From NCBI RefSeq assembly GCF_904846645.1, contig NZ_CAJHBO010000006.1:1-64000 (forward strand): a DNA stretch of 64,000 nt. Reading direction: 5' to 3'. The first letter of the stretch is position 1, and each line of letters opens with the position of its first letter. The notes under the pieces are model-generated. The model made no database searches and was not told where the DNA came from. It worked only from the letters and a program-made list of their open reading frames with translations. The translations under genes and the position numbers were made by a program. Source of the DNA: Psychrobacter sp. Pi2-1 (GTDB taxonomy: Bacteria > Pseudomonadota > Gammaproteobacteria > Pseudomonadales > Moraxellaceae). Shown here in pieces: positions 1-9,098 of this stretch.

Positions 1-1
1 T

Positions 2-388
2 GATTTAAAGGCCATCTACGGCGCTGATACGCTTGAGATGGCAGAGGCCAATCTTGAGCACTTTGATGAGGTATGGGGCAAGGAGTATCCGCATGTCATC
101 AAGTCTTGGCGTAATAACTGGGAGGGCCTCACGGTGTTCTTTGGTTACCCTAAAGACATCAGAAAAGTGATTTATACCACTAATGCTATTGAGTCGCTAA
201 ACAGCGTGATTCGGACGGCGGTGAATAAGCGTAAGGTGTTCCCCTCTGATCAGGCAGCATTCAAGGTGGTGTACTTAGCCACCCAGCAGGCATCCAAAAA
301 GTGGTCGATGCCAATCCGTAACTGGACGTCTGCTCTGAATCGTTTTATGATTATGTTTGATGACCGTATCAGTAAGCATTTAATCTAA
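2..388 (+). CDS. IS256-family transposase, C-terminal part (5' end outside window)
   Basis: The reading frame is open from the first bases of the window, so this is the tail of a longer gene rather than a gene starting at the internal ATG at 38. The visible 129 residues carry the typical end of IS256/mutator-type DDE transposases: a DLKAIYGAD stretch, a WRNNWE segment, and the YTTNAIESLNSVIR block that contains the last catalytic acidic residue (the E of NAIES). IS256 transposases are usually about 400 residues, so roughly two thirds lies upstream. The stop is followed within 3 bp by what looks like the element's right inverted repeat. Nothing broken is visible in this part; whether the whole element is intact cannot be judged. 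Confidence 0.93.
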   Translation, partial: DLKAIYGADTLEMAEANLEHFDEVWGKEYPHVIKSWRNNWEGLTVFFGYPKDIRKVIYTTNAIESLNSVIRTAVNKRKVFPSDQAAFKVVYLATQQASKKWSMPIRNWTSALNRFMIMFDDRISKHLI

Positions 389-390
389 AT

Positions 391-419
391 GGCAGTTACA
401 CAGAATTCGGGATGGTCTC
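391..419. repeat. Right terminal inverted repeat of the IS256-family element
   Basis: Directly after the transposase stop comes a GGCAGTTACACAGAATTCGG block running into GATGGTCTC. IS256-family elements end close to the transposase stop with a repeat of about 25-30 bp of this style. The left end is outside the window, so the exact boundary and the target duplication cannot be confirmed. Confidence 0.6.
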
Positions 420-756
420 GATTATCCTAGCCTATTTATCCATCCATCCGATACCCATCCCTGAACAGTAGGCCTTTATTAATATAATTGTCCTTGTCTC
501 TATTTAGCGCCGTACTTGGCTACCTGCTTATACATCGTTATACACCTCAAGTATGCTAAGTTATTAACAGCTTATTCGGTAAGGTATGAGTGCGTATAGG
601 TTCTTAAATGGAAGGGTATTTGCTGTATATGGACACTAAACTAAACTAGGCAAATAAAATGTAGATATGCTATATAAATTAATACTATAAAGATTATCTT
701 TGCTGTTGTACCTATATTTAAGCACTAATAATAGAATACTTAACAGAGAACCAGTA
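420..756. other. Intergenic, no gene seen
   Basis: AT-rich sequence between the IS end and the terminator of the first FadL-like gene. I see no convincing ORF, RNA gene or repeat in it. Confidence 0.5.
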
Positions 757-787
757 AAAAAAGCGACCCATCATAGGTCGCTTTTTT
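757..787 (-). terminator. Rho-independent terminator of the FadL-like gene at 813-2237
   Basis: The arms AGCGACC and GGTCGCT surround a short loop and are flanked by A-runs and T-runs on both sides, so it can work in both directions. It lies 26 bp beyond the stop of the minus-strand porin gene. Confidence 0.85.
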
Positions 788-812
788 ATTATTTAACAAC
801 TATATAGAAAGA

Positions 813-2237
813 TTATTTCCCTTGATAAGAAAGCTTCACACCAGCGATATAACCATCATTGTCTTCAAAATCGGCAACGATTTTGCCTGTTGGTAATTGA
901 CCTTGGGCATCACCGAACCATAGGTATTTACCACCTACAGATACTGCCCAGTTTTCCGTGACATTATATTTGGCACCAAGACCAACACTATAGTAGCCTT
1001 CGACCGGGCCTAATGAAGTTACAGGGTTACCAGCACCACTATCCCAACCAACAGTACCACTTACTGCCAATGCTGGCGTTAAGCGTTTCGCTAAGCCTAG
1101 TTCCACTTGCCACTGGTCATCTTTATATTCCACCAAGTTTAATCCATCAGGACCATAACTGATTTTACTAGTGTCATTATAAAGTGGCGGCGTAATGACA
1201 AAGTCGCTCCACGGTACCCAGCGTACTTTTGCCGTTGCTAGTGTTGTAGGGTTGATACCTGTTTGGAAATCAAAGTTGACTGATTTAGGAGTAGTAATTT
1301 CGTATTTGCTGTTTCTATTTGCTGCTGCAGCCGCTTGTTCTGGAGTAGCTCCTGCTGCTGTAGCTCTAATAGCGACTAACGGATACGACTCAGATATTTG
1401 TATATCATGATCGATTTCAGAACGGTAAGTTAAAGCAGCTTTTAACGCAATTTCCGGCTTACTATAAGCAATACCTGCTATATAACCATAGTCCATATCA
1501 GGATTACTGTTTGACGTGTAACCGCTAGCAGGTCCATAAGCTAAACCGCGTAATTTTGTTTCAGACTGAGTACGCTGTGCAACTGGACCACCATAAATTT
1601 GGAAATTTTTGTTGGCACCAAATTTCATACCAAGAATACCCGTTAGGCTTTGGCTACGAACTTCTACATTAGTATTTTCGCCCGCGGTACCTGCTTCAGC
1701 TTGTGCTACTGCTACTGCTCCACGCAATCCATCTAACTGAGCCTGCTGTGCTGGAGTCAAAACACCCGCTGTTTCTCCTGCAGCCAGAGCACCAATTCCA
1801 GCCTGTGCCGCTGCAAGACTTGGGGCTGCGCCATTAGTAATAGAAGCAATAGAAGCGTCGACATCTCCTTGTGAGACAAAGTTACTTTGAGTATATTCAG
1901 CAGCTGCGCCGAAAGGCTCGTCGTATAGAATACCTACACTAAAAGTATCGTTAATGTCTGCTTTTACGCCATAGCGGAAGAAATCGTAAGACTCAGCAAT
2001 ATCACCTGTCTTATCACCACGTACATAATCACTTTGAGAAGGGTTAGTGTTAGCACTATCATAACCACTTACATCAGCATCAATATAAGTATAGACGGCT
2101 TCTGCATAGGTACCATCTTGAAAGAAAGCAGTGACATCTTGGCCTGAACGATCGAGACCAGCAGCATTAGTCATGCTAGCGACAGAGAGAGTAGCGATTG
2201 CTACTGCAAGGGTTTTCAAGTGAAAGGTAGTGCGCAT
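813..2237 (-). CDS. OmpP1/FadL-family outer-membrane transporter (copy 1)
   Basis: A 474-residue predicted outer-membrane beta-barrel of the OmpP1/FadL/TodX family, which moves long-chain fatty acids and other hydrophobic compounds across the outer membrane. It starts with a Sec signal peptide (MRTTFHLKTLAVAIATLS..., likely cut after ...MTNA). Family features are the SYDFFRYGVKADINDTFSVG and YDEPFGAAAEY segments near the N-terminus, and C-terminal strands ending in ...AGVKLSYQGK. Between about residues 120 and 190 lies an Ala/Gln-rich insert that differs from the neighbouring paralogue, while the flanks are near-identical. It has its own upstream region and terminator, so it is probably transcribed alone. 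The substrate cannot be read from sequence. Confidence 0.9.
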   Translation of the reverse strand: MRTTFHLKTLAVAIATLSVASMTNAAGLDRSGQDVTAFFQDGTYAEAVYTYIDADVSGYDSANTNPSQSDYVRGDKTGDIAESYDFFRYGVKADINDTFSVGILYDEPFGAAAEYTQSNFVSQGDVDASIASITNGAAPSLAAAQAGIGALAAGETAGVLTPAQQAQLDGLRGAVAVAQAEAGTAGENTNVEVRSQSLTGILGMKFGANKNFQIYGGPVAQRTQSETKLRGLAYGPASGYTSNSNPDMDYGYIAGIAYSKPEIALKAALTYRSEIDHDIQISESYPLVAIRATAAGATPEQAAAAANRNSKYEITTPKSVNFDFQTGINPTTLATAKVRWVPWSDFVITPPLYNDTSKISYGPDGLNLVEYKDDQWQVELGLAKRLTPALAVSGTVGWDSGAGNPVTSLGPVEGYYSVGLGAKYNVTENWAVSVGGKYLWFGDAQGQLPTGKIVADFEDNDGYIAGVKLSYQGK

Positions 2238-2536
2238 TGTGTATCTCCAACGGTCCTTGTTGTATTACTACTTTGATAATCAATATATAGCATTGCTGCG
2301 CTTCACATTGAAAGTGTCAAAGTCGTGTCCTAAGTTGAATACTAATAGCTTTTTGACACTAAAACAACAATTAAAGTGCTTTATTTCTTGATTATGACTG
2401 AACAGTACAAATAAGATATAAATCAAACAATGTCGTTTACTTCTACTTTTAAATGTGAATTTTCTAAAAATATATACGTCCACAAGATAATTTTTTCGGG
2501 ATAAAACTGACTCACCATGACTACAATACTGCCTAT
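2238..2536. other. Upstream region of FadL copy 1
   Basis: AT-rich spacer holding the promoter region of copy 1 (transcribed leftward). A 67-codon frame at 2280-2483 on the minus strand looks like chance: it has no ribosome site and a low-complexity composition. No clear operator was found. Confidence 0.4.
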
Positions 2537-2570
2537 AAAAAAAGCGACCCTTTTAAGGATCGCTTTTTTA
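2537..2570 (-). terminator. Terminator of the FadL-like gene at 2613-4112
   Basis: The arms GCGACCCTT and AAGGATCGC pair fully only when read on the minus strand, where the one plus-strand mismatch becomes a G-U pair. They are flanked by A/T runs. This fits termination of the leftward paralogue that ends at 2613. Confidence 0.85.
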
Positions 2571-2612
2571 TCAATAACATTTAAAACATTTACTATATAA
2601 CTAAGCTGTAAA

Positions 2613-4112
2613 TTACTGAGCTTGGTAAGAAACTTTTACCCCAAGTACAAATCCATCATTACTTTCAAAGTCACTCACAATAGCTTTCGTTGGGATTTGG
2701 CCTTTAGCATCACCAAACCATAGATATTTACCACCAGCAGATACGGCCCAGTTCTCAGTAACATTATACTTTGCACCAAGTCCAGCACTGTAGTAGCCTT
2801 CGATAGGACCCAATGAAGTTACAGGGTTGCCAGCACCACTATCCCAACCGACAGTACCACTTACTGCCAATGCTGGCGCTAAGCGTTTGGCCAGACCTAA
2901 CTCTACTTGCCATTGGTCATCGTCATAGCTGACTAAAGATAAACCTTTATCATCATTAGTTGCTTGCTTGCTCACTTCATTATAAAGTGGTGGAACGATT
3001 GCAAAATCACTCCATGGTACCCAGCGTACTTTGGCAGTCGCTAAGGTTGTAGGGTTAATACCAGTTTGGAAATCGAAGTTAACTGATTTAGGTGTAGTAA
3101 TATCTAGCGTATTACCTTGATTCGCTTCACCACCTAAAGCTGCTACTACTGGATATATCTCATCGATATTCGAGCTGTGGTCAATTTCAGAACGATAGGT
3201 CAAAGCCGCCTTTAGAGCAATTTCAGGTTTACTATAAGATATACCAGCGATATAGCCATAGTCGGTATCAGGACTAATATGAGCGGTATAGCCTGTAGCA
3301 GCACTATAGGCACTACCACGAAGACTTACATCAGCTTTGATACGCTGAACAACAGGACCACCGTACACCTGAAATTCTTTGTTTTGACCAAACTTAGCAC
3401 CTAGGATACCTGTGATGCTTTCGCTACGGACTTCAACATTTGTGCCTTCATCATTCGCAAGGCGACCATCCGCAAAGCCTTCTAATTGCTCAAGTTGATT
3501 TAACTGTGCTTGACCTTCTGCTAGCTGCGTTTCGCCAGCGGCGATACCTGCTAAACCAGCATTAATCTGTGGACGCAGTGCAGGCTCAAGTGCTGGGTTT
3601 TGATTAACAGCTGCTTGGGCTTGTCTTACTTGCTCTCTAACTGCATTTAAACGAGTTTCAGCAGCAGTTAACTGGTTTTGAGTACCTTCAACTAAACCTT
3701 TCAACTCTTCTACATTATTAACGCCTAATCCACCTAGACGCGATGCAATAATATTATTAACAGCATCAGTTGGTGCGCCTACAAAGTTATTATTTCCAGT
3801 GTAATCGGCTGCTGCACCGAAAGGCTCATCATATAGGATACCAACACTAAACGTATCGTTGATATCTGTTTTTACGCCATAACGGAAAAAATCATAAGAC
3901 TCTGCGATGTCATCGATCTTATTACCTGAGGTATCTTTACCAGTAACATCAGCATCGATATAAGTGTAGACAGCTTCTGCATACGTGCCGTCTTGTAGGA
4001 ATGCGGTGATATCTTGGCCTGAGCGATCAAGGCCAGCAGCACTAGCGACGCTAGCAAAAGAAAGAGTAGCAACAGCTACTGCAAGAGTTTTTAAATGAAA
4101 GGTGTGGCGCAT
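2613..4112 (-). CDS. OmpP1/FadL-family outer-membrane transporter (copy 2)
   Basis: A 499-residue paralogue of the gene at 813-2237, with an almost identical signal peptide (MRHTFHLKTLAVAVATLS..., likely cut after ...ASVASA) and barrel segments. The same SYDFFRYGVKTDINDTFSVG and GYYSAGLGAKYNVTENWAVS blocks are present. The main difference is a longer insert at about residues 110-215. It is rich in Gln, Ala, Glu and Leu with heptad-like spacing (for example QLTAAETRLNAVREQVRQAQ), so it probably forms a coiled-coil hairpin. By topology of FadL barrels this would be a long extracellular loop; that placement is inferred. It probably takes up hydrophobic compounds. The tandem arrangement indicates local duplication followed by divergence of the insert. 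Confidence 0.9.
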   Translation of the reverse strand: MRHTFHLKTLAVAVATLSFASVASAAGLDRSGQDITAFLQDGTYAEAVYTYIDADVTGKDTSGNKIDDIAESYDFFRYGVKTDINDTFSVGILYDEPFGAAADYTGNNNFVGAPTDAVNNIIASRLGGLGVNNVEELKGLVEGTQNQLTAAETRLNAVREQVRQAQAAVNQNPALEPALRPQINAGLAGIAAGETQLAEGQAQLNQLEQLEGFADGRLANDEGTNVEVRSESITGILGAKFGQNKEFQVYGGPVVQRIKADVSLRGSAYSAATGYTAHISPDTDYGYIAGISYSKPEIALKAALTYRSEIDHSSNIDEIYPVVAALGGEANQGNTLDITTPKSVNFDFQTGINPTTLATAKVRWVPWSDFAIVPPLYNEVSKQATNDDKGLSLVSYDDDQWQVELGLAKRLAPALAVSGTVGWDSGAGNPVTSLGPIEGYYSAGLGAKYNVTENWAVSAGGKYLWFGDAKGQIPTKAIVSDFESNDGFVLGVKVSYQAQ

Positions 4113-4331
4113 TTTATATCTCCAAACATCCGCATTGTTTTACTGTTTTACCTAATTTTCATAGATAAGCAGTATCCGAGGTGGAAGATAGTAAAGATTT
4201 TTTAACACTAAAACAACTATAAAAACACATTATTTCTATGTTATGACCACATAGTCATCAGAGAGTATCTATATATAAAAGTGCGTATATATTTTCTACT
4301 ATTAAAGGCTTTTCTTTTCAAATCTTACTTA

Positions 4332-4589
4332 TCAATAATGTGGTGGTCTGTCTGCCATTACATCGAACGGTGCAATACCACTTTCCGTATCTTGACCTTC
4401 AATTTGTTTATAAATCAGCTGTAGTTGACGTTGCAACGTATGAATATCTCTGTCTTGTCGCGTAATTACGTCATCCAGTCGTTCGACGGTCACTTCAAGA
4501 TGCGCGAGGCTCATTTGCAGATCGACTACTTGGGCTTGCAAATCATTTTGAATATCAGAAGTATCGTCTGTAGTTTTAGATTGGTTCAT
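4332..4589 (-). CDS. slyX: SlyX family protein
   Basis: An 85-residue acidic protein that is almost wholly coiled coil (LQAQVVDLQMSLAHLEVTVERLDDVITRQ). It ends in the RPPHY tail typical of SlyX, and its length matches the family (about 70-85). SlyX is widespread in proteobacteria but its biochemical role is not established. It stands alone on the minus strand, divergent from uup. Confidence 0.85.
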   Translation of the reverse strand: MNQSKTTDDTSDIQNDLQAQVVDLQMSLAHLEVTVERLDDVITRQDRDIHTLQRQLQLIYKQIEGQDTESGIAPFDVMADRPPHY

Positions 4590-4820
4590 ATTTTTCTCTA
4601 AATTATAGTAAGTATTAAATTGAAAGAATGGATTGTTGAGAGGTACTGTAGATTAGTGATAAATCTACAAACATAGTCATGGAATAGGAGCAGTTAGTAA
4701 AAGCAATAAATACTACTGATAAAACTATTTACTCCCACTACAGTGACGCGGTGGCATGTTATACTGCAGGCAATTTTGCAACAACCCCTACCTCACTATT
4801 ATATAAGCTTAAGATACTCT

Positions 4821-6764
4821 ATGGCACTGATTCATTTAAAAGACATTCACTTAGCCTTTGGCGTCGCGCCTGTTCTTGATGGTATTGATTTTTCTATTAA
4901 TACAGGCGAGCGTGTGTGCTTGATTGGCCGCAACGGCGAAGGTAAATCTACTTTGTTTAAACTGATCAATGGCTCATTGCAGCCTGACAGTGGCGAGATT
5001 ATTACCAACAGTAGCATGCGTGTAGCGATGCTAGAGCAAGATGTTCCCGAGACCAGCGGTCGCATATTAGACATCGTTATGGGCGGCAGTCGTCGCACAG
5101 CTGATTTGCTCATTAACTATAATAAGCAAGTCGATATGTGCGCGAATGGCGATATGGATGCTTGTGAGCATATGGCGACCCTACAGCATGATATCGACGC
5201 GGTACATGGTTGGGACTTAGAACGCGATGCCATGCGTCTGATTACGACCATGGGCCTTAATCCAGAAGATGACTTATCATCCCTATCTGGTGGTCGTAAA
5301 CGCCGCGTGTTACTTGCTCGGGCGCTAGTTACTAAGCCTGATGTACTACTACTAGATGAGCCAACCAACCATTTGGATGTTGAAAGTATCGAATGGTTAG
5401 AGCGCTTTTTGCTGGATTGGCAAGGTCTGACGTTGTTGTTCGTGACTCATGATAGAGCATTCGTAAATAAGCTATCGACTCGCATTATTGAGCTTGACCG
5501 TGGCCAATTGACCAGCTATGACGTGACGCAAGGCGAAGGTGGTTACGCGCGCTATCAAGAACTAAAAGAGCTACAGTTACAGGCTGAAGAAAAAAACAAT
5601 GCCAACTTTGATAAAAAACTGGCACAAGAAGAAGTTTGGATTCGCCAAGGTATCAAAGCACGTCGCACCCGTAATGAGGGCCGTGTACGTGAACTAAAAG
5701 CCTTACGTGAAGAGCGTAGCGAGCGCCGTGAGCAAGTGGGCAATGTAAACATTACCATGGGTCAAGGCGAGAAAAGCGGTAAGCTTGTCTGTAAAGTTAA
5801 AAACTTACATCTTGAATATGACGGTAACGTGCTAGTAGATGACTTTACGACTACTATTATGCGTGGCGATAAGATTGGTATTGTCGGCCCTAACGGTGCG
5901 GGTAAAACGACGCTTATTAAAGCCCTACTCGATATGTCTGATGACGAAGTGACTAAGTCTGGTAGCGTCGAATTAGGTACTAATCTGAAAATTGCATTCT
6001 TCGATCAGTTGCGTGATCAGTTAGACCTTGAAGCGAGCGTTGCACAGAATGTTTCAGAAGGCTCTGACTTTGTCGAAGTTGGCGGCCGTAAGACGCATAT
6101 TATGAGCTACTTACAAGATTTCTTATTTGCCCCAGAGCGTGCACGTACGCCTGTCAAAGCCTTGTCAGGTGGTGAGCGTAACCGTGTATTACTGGCCAAG
6201 CAGTTATTAAAACCTGCCAACATTTTGGTACTTGATGAGCCAACCAACGACTTGGACATGGCGACACTTGAGCTATTAGAAGAGTCAGTCGCTAGCTTTG
6301 GTGGTACGATTTTGCTGATCAGTCATGATCGCTCATTTATGGATAACGTGGTTACCTCTACTTGGGTATTTGGCGAAGATGAAGATGGCAAAGGAGTGGT
6401 CAGCGAATATGTTGGTGGCTACCAAGAATATCTGGTGCAAAAAACTCGCGAAGAGGCAGCACGTGCCGCAAAAGCACCTGCCAATAATGCGGTCAGCAAA
6501 AAAGTGGCAAACAAATCTGGCGCAGATACCAAGCCTAAAAAAGTAGCCAAAAAGCTGAACTACAATGAGCAGCGTGAACTGGATAACTTACCAAAAGAAA
6601 TCGCCGCACTCGAAGCCGAACAAACTCAGCTACAAGAAAAGCTGGCTGATGGCTCTTGGTTTAATACCGATTTTGATGCAGCGACAGCCGCAAGTGAGCG
6701 GTTATTGACAATCGAAGATGAAATGATGAATAAGCTTGAGCGTTGGAGCGAGCTTGAAGGCTAG
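4821..6764 (+). CDS. uup: ABC-F family ATPase Uup
   Basis: A 647-residue soluble ABC-F protein with two nucleotide-binding domains and no membrane segments. Domain 1 has Walker A GRNGEGKST, signature LSGGRKRR and Walker B LLLDEPTNHLD. Domain 2 has GPNGAGKTT, LSGGERNR and LVLDEPTNDLD. A Lys/Ala-rich linker and a C-terminal coiled coil (about residues 570-647) mark Uup within the ABC-F group. Uup acts on ribosomes or branched DNA intermediates and affects transposon precise excision in E. coli. I chose ATG 4821 because the homologous N-terminus is MALIHLKDIHLAFG. The open frame extends back to 4743, but those 26 residues look like untranslated leader. Confidence 0.92.
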   Translation: MALIHLKDIHLAFGVAPVLDGIDFSINTGERVCLIGRNGEGKSTLFKLINGSLQPDSGEIITNSSMRVAMLEQDVPETSGRILDIVMGGSRRTADLLINYNKQVDMCANGDMDACEHMATLQHDIDAVHGWDLERDAMRLITTMGLNPEDDLSSLSGGRKRRVLLARALVTKPDVLLLDEPTNHLDVESIEWLERFLLDWQGLTLLFVTHDRAFVNKLSTRIIELDRGQLTSYDVTQGEGGYARYQELKELQLQAEEKNNANFDKKLAQEEVWIRQGIKARRTRNEGRVRELKALREERSERREQVGNVNITMGQGEKSGKLVCKVKNLHLEYDGNVLVDDFTTTIMRGDKIGIVGPNGAGKTTLIKALLDMSDDEVTKSGSVELGTNLKIAFFDQLRDQLDLEASVAQNVSEGSDFVEVGGRKTHIMSYLQDFLFAPERARTPVKALSGGERNRVLLAKQLLKPANILVLDEPTNDLDMATLELLEESVASFGGTILLISHDRSFMDNVVTSTWVFGEDEDGKGVVSEYVGGYQEYLVQKTREEAARAAKAPANNAVSKKVANKSGADTKPKKVAKKLNYNEQRELDNLPKEIAALEAEQTQLQEKLADGSWFNTDFDAATAASERLLTIEDEMMNKLERWSELEG

Positions 6765-7285
6765 TATTGGCAACTCTTTAACTAAGCTTATTGGAATATC
6801 GCACATGTACTGTGTATTGCGTATTTCGATAAACAAGTTTCTGATAGTCTGACAAAACCTTATTAATCATTATGAAAACATCACTACTTTATTATATAGA
6901 GTGGTGATATTTGTTTTACAGCAACTTACAAAGTAGTTAGATGGTGAAAGTTAGTGAACATTACCTTAATTTCAAGTATCATTCGCTATTGCTGAAAATC
7001 CTTATTATTTATAAGGTCATCACATCATAATCCTTGTTAAAGCAAAGTTAGCGTTAAACGTTGATAATCCAACTGTTTTAGTTTGATTGTCATATTCAAC
7101 CTTCTAATATGTCCTATTGAGGTTGCTTTATTTTTAACGCAATAATTTATTTTATCACCGAAATAGCTTAGAATAGCAACAATTAGCAAAATTAGGCACA
7201 GCTAAAGTGGCTTGATATTGTATATTTTCTAAGCCACAAACCCAGTGTGGGATAATCCCATTTCATTCACCTGGAGGAAGTATTA
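6765..7285. other. Intergenic between uup and petA
   Basis: About 520 bp without a gene. It holds one hairpin (6880-6908) and must hold the petABC promoter, but no clear -35/-10 pair stands out. Confidence 0.4.
6880..6908 (+). terminator. Weak hairpin, possible uup terminator
   Basis: The arms ATCACTAC and GTGGTGAT (8 bp, one G-T pair) are separated by an AT-rich loop and followed by ATATTTGTTTT. It lies over 100 bp after the uup stop and the T-run is interrupted, so the call is tentative. Confidence 0.35.
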
Positions 7286-7870
7286 ATGAGCCAAGCCGAA
7301 GGCGTTAATGTACAACGCCGTAGAGTTCTTATTGCCTCAACTGCCGCGATTGGTGCAGCTGGGGTAGCTGCCGTGGCGACACCTTTTGTCCGTTCTTGGT
7401 ACCCAAGCGCTAAAGCTGAGGCTGCAGGGGCTGCAGTAACCCAAGATATCGGTGCTATCGAAGCAGGACAAATGATCGTCGTCAAATATCGTGGTAAGCC
7501 TATCTATGTGGTTAAACGCACAGAAGATATGTTATCGACTTTAGAATCTGTAAAACCTTTGCTGTCTGATCCAGATTCTGAAGCATCATTACAACCTGAA
7601 TATTGCAAAAATACAGAACGCTCTATCTCACCAGATGTTTTGGTGGTTGAAGGTGTTTGTACACATCTGGGCTGTGCACCAAACTATCGCCCTGATGTTG
7701 GCGCAGCCGATCTGGGTGGTAATGACTGGTTCGGCGGATTTTTCTGCCCCTGTCATGGTTCTAAGTATGATTTAGCAGGACGTGTCTTTAGTGGCGTTCC
7801 AGCACCGCTGAATCTACCCATCCCAGAATATGGTATGGATGGTACCATCTTGACGGTTGGGGAGGCTTAA
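7286..7870 (+). CDS. petA: Ubiquinol-cytochrome c reductase, Rieske iron-sulfur subunit
   Basis: A 194-residue Rieske subunit of the cytochrome bc1 complex, which passes electrons from ubiquinol to cytochrome c1. The N-terminus has a twin-arginine-like signal (QRRRVLIAS) and one membrane anchor (about residues 12-35). The 2Fe-2S ligands are in CTHLGC and CPCHGS, in the usual order. A strong ribosome site (GGAGGAAG) precedes ATG 7286. It is first in the petABC operon; petB starts 1 bp after its stop. Confidence 0.96.
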   Translation: MSQAEGVNVQRRRVLIASTAAIGAAGVAAVATPFVRSWYPSAKAEAAGAAVTQDIGAIEAGQMIVVKYRGKPIYVVKRTEDMLSTLESVKPLLSDPDSEASLQPEYCKNTERSISPDVLVVEGVCTHLGCAPNYRPDVGAADLGGNDWFGGFFCPCHGSKYDLAGRVFSGVPAPLNLPIPEYGMDGTILTVGEA

Positions 7871-7871
7871 T

Positions 7872-9098
7872 ATGAGTATTGGTAAGAAATTGATGCATTG
7901 GGTGGACGCGCGTTTTCCAGCGACTGAAACCTATGAATACCATATGTCAAAGTACTACGCACCAAAGAACTTTAACTTTTGGTACTTTTTTGGCGTGCTA
8001 TCAATGATTGTACTGGTCAACCAATTGGTGACTGGTATATGGCTGACGATGATGTACAACCCAAGTGCCGAAGGGGCATTTGCGTCTGTTGAATATATTA
8101 TGCGTGACGTAAAAGGTGGCTGGCTCATCCGCTATATGCACTCGACTGGGGCCTCTGCCTTCTTCGTTGTTGTCTATCTGCATATGTTCCGAGCCTTACT
8201 ATACGGTTCATACCAAAAACCTCGTGAGCTTATCTGGCTCATCGGTATGGGTATTTATCTAGCATTGATGGCAGAAGGCTTCTTTGGATACTTGCTACCT
8301 TGGGGTAACATGTCATTCTGGGGTGCTCAGGTTATTTTGAACTTACCTGCGGCATTACCTGTTATTGGTGATGGCCTTGCTGAATGGGTACGTGGTGACT
8401 ATATCATCTCTGGTATTACTCTAAACCGTTTCTTTGCTCTACACGTTGTTGCTATTCCGCTAGTCCTAGTGGGCTTAGTATTTATGCATATTGTGGCGTT
8501 GCACCATGTGGGTTCGAACAACCCTGATGGTATCGACATCAAAAAGCTAAAAGACAAAAATGGTGTGCCTTTAGACGGTATCGAATTCCATCCGTACTAC
8601 ACTGTGCATGACATGGTTGGTATCGTAGTATTCTTTATCTGTTTCTTTGCAGTGGTATTCTTCTTCCCAGAAGGCGGCGGTTTCTTCCTTGAACCACCAA
8701 ACTTTGAGACAGCGAACTCACTGAAAACACCAGCACATATTGCACCAGTATGGTACTACACGCCTTTCTACGCCATCTTGCGTGCTGTTCCTGATAAGCT
8801 TGGTGGTGTTATCGCAATGGGTGCTGCAATTGCCGTATTGTTCCTAATGCCTTGGCTTGACAGATCGCCTGTACGCTCAATACGCTACAAAGGTATCTTG
8901 TCTAAGATTGCCCTTACTATATTTGCCATTAGCTTTATCGTACTTGGCTATTTAGGTGCGACACCTGCAACGCCAACTGCGACTATTATGGCTCGTGTAT
9001 TCACGATTCTATATTTCTTGTTCTTCTTACTGATGCCGTTCTACACTGCCATTGAGAAGTGTAAACAGCCACCAGAACGCGTTACCGGAGGTCACTAA
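7872..9098 (+). CDS. petB: Ubiquinol-cytochrome c reductase, cytochrome b
   Basis: A 408-residue multi-spanning cytochrome b, the haem-binding core of the bc1 complex in the inner membrane. It has the two helix-borne histidine pairs (for example RYMHSTGASAFF and LHVVAIPLV regions) and the Qo-site segment reading PVWY in place of the mitochondrial PEWY. The first ATG of the frame (7857) overlaps petA. I chose ATG 7872 because GGGAGG sits 7 bp before it and the protein then begins MSIGKKLMHWVD as in relatives. The stop overlaps the petC start by one base, indicating translational coupling. Confidence 0.96.
   Translation: MSIGKKLMHWVDARFPATETYEYHMSKYYAPKNFNFWYFFGVLSMIVLVNQLVTGIWLTMMYNPSAEGAFASVEYIMRDVKGGWLIRYMHSTGASAFFVVVYLHMFRALLYGSYQKPRELIWLIGMGIYLALMAEGFFGYLLPWGNMSFWGAQVILNLPAALPVIGDGLAEWVRGDYIISGITLNRFFALHVVAIPLVLVGLVFMHIVALHHVGSNNPDGIDIKKLKDKNGVPLDGIEFHPYYTVHDMVGIVVFFICFFAVVFFFPEGGGFFLEPPNFETANSLKTPAHIAPVWYYTPFYAILRAVPDKLGGVIAMGAAIAVLFLMPWLDRSPVRSIRYKGILSKIALTIFAISFIVLGYLGATPATPTATIMARVFTILYFLFFLLMPFYTAIEKCKQPPERVTGGH

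Noticed and set aside
2280-2483. Minus-strand 67-codon frame between the FadL-like genes
   Set aside because: Low-complexity AT-rich translation and no ribosome site; it lies in the promoter region of copy 1.
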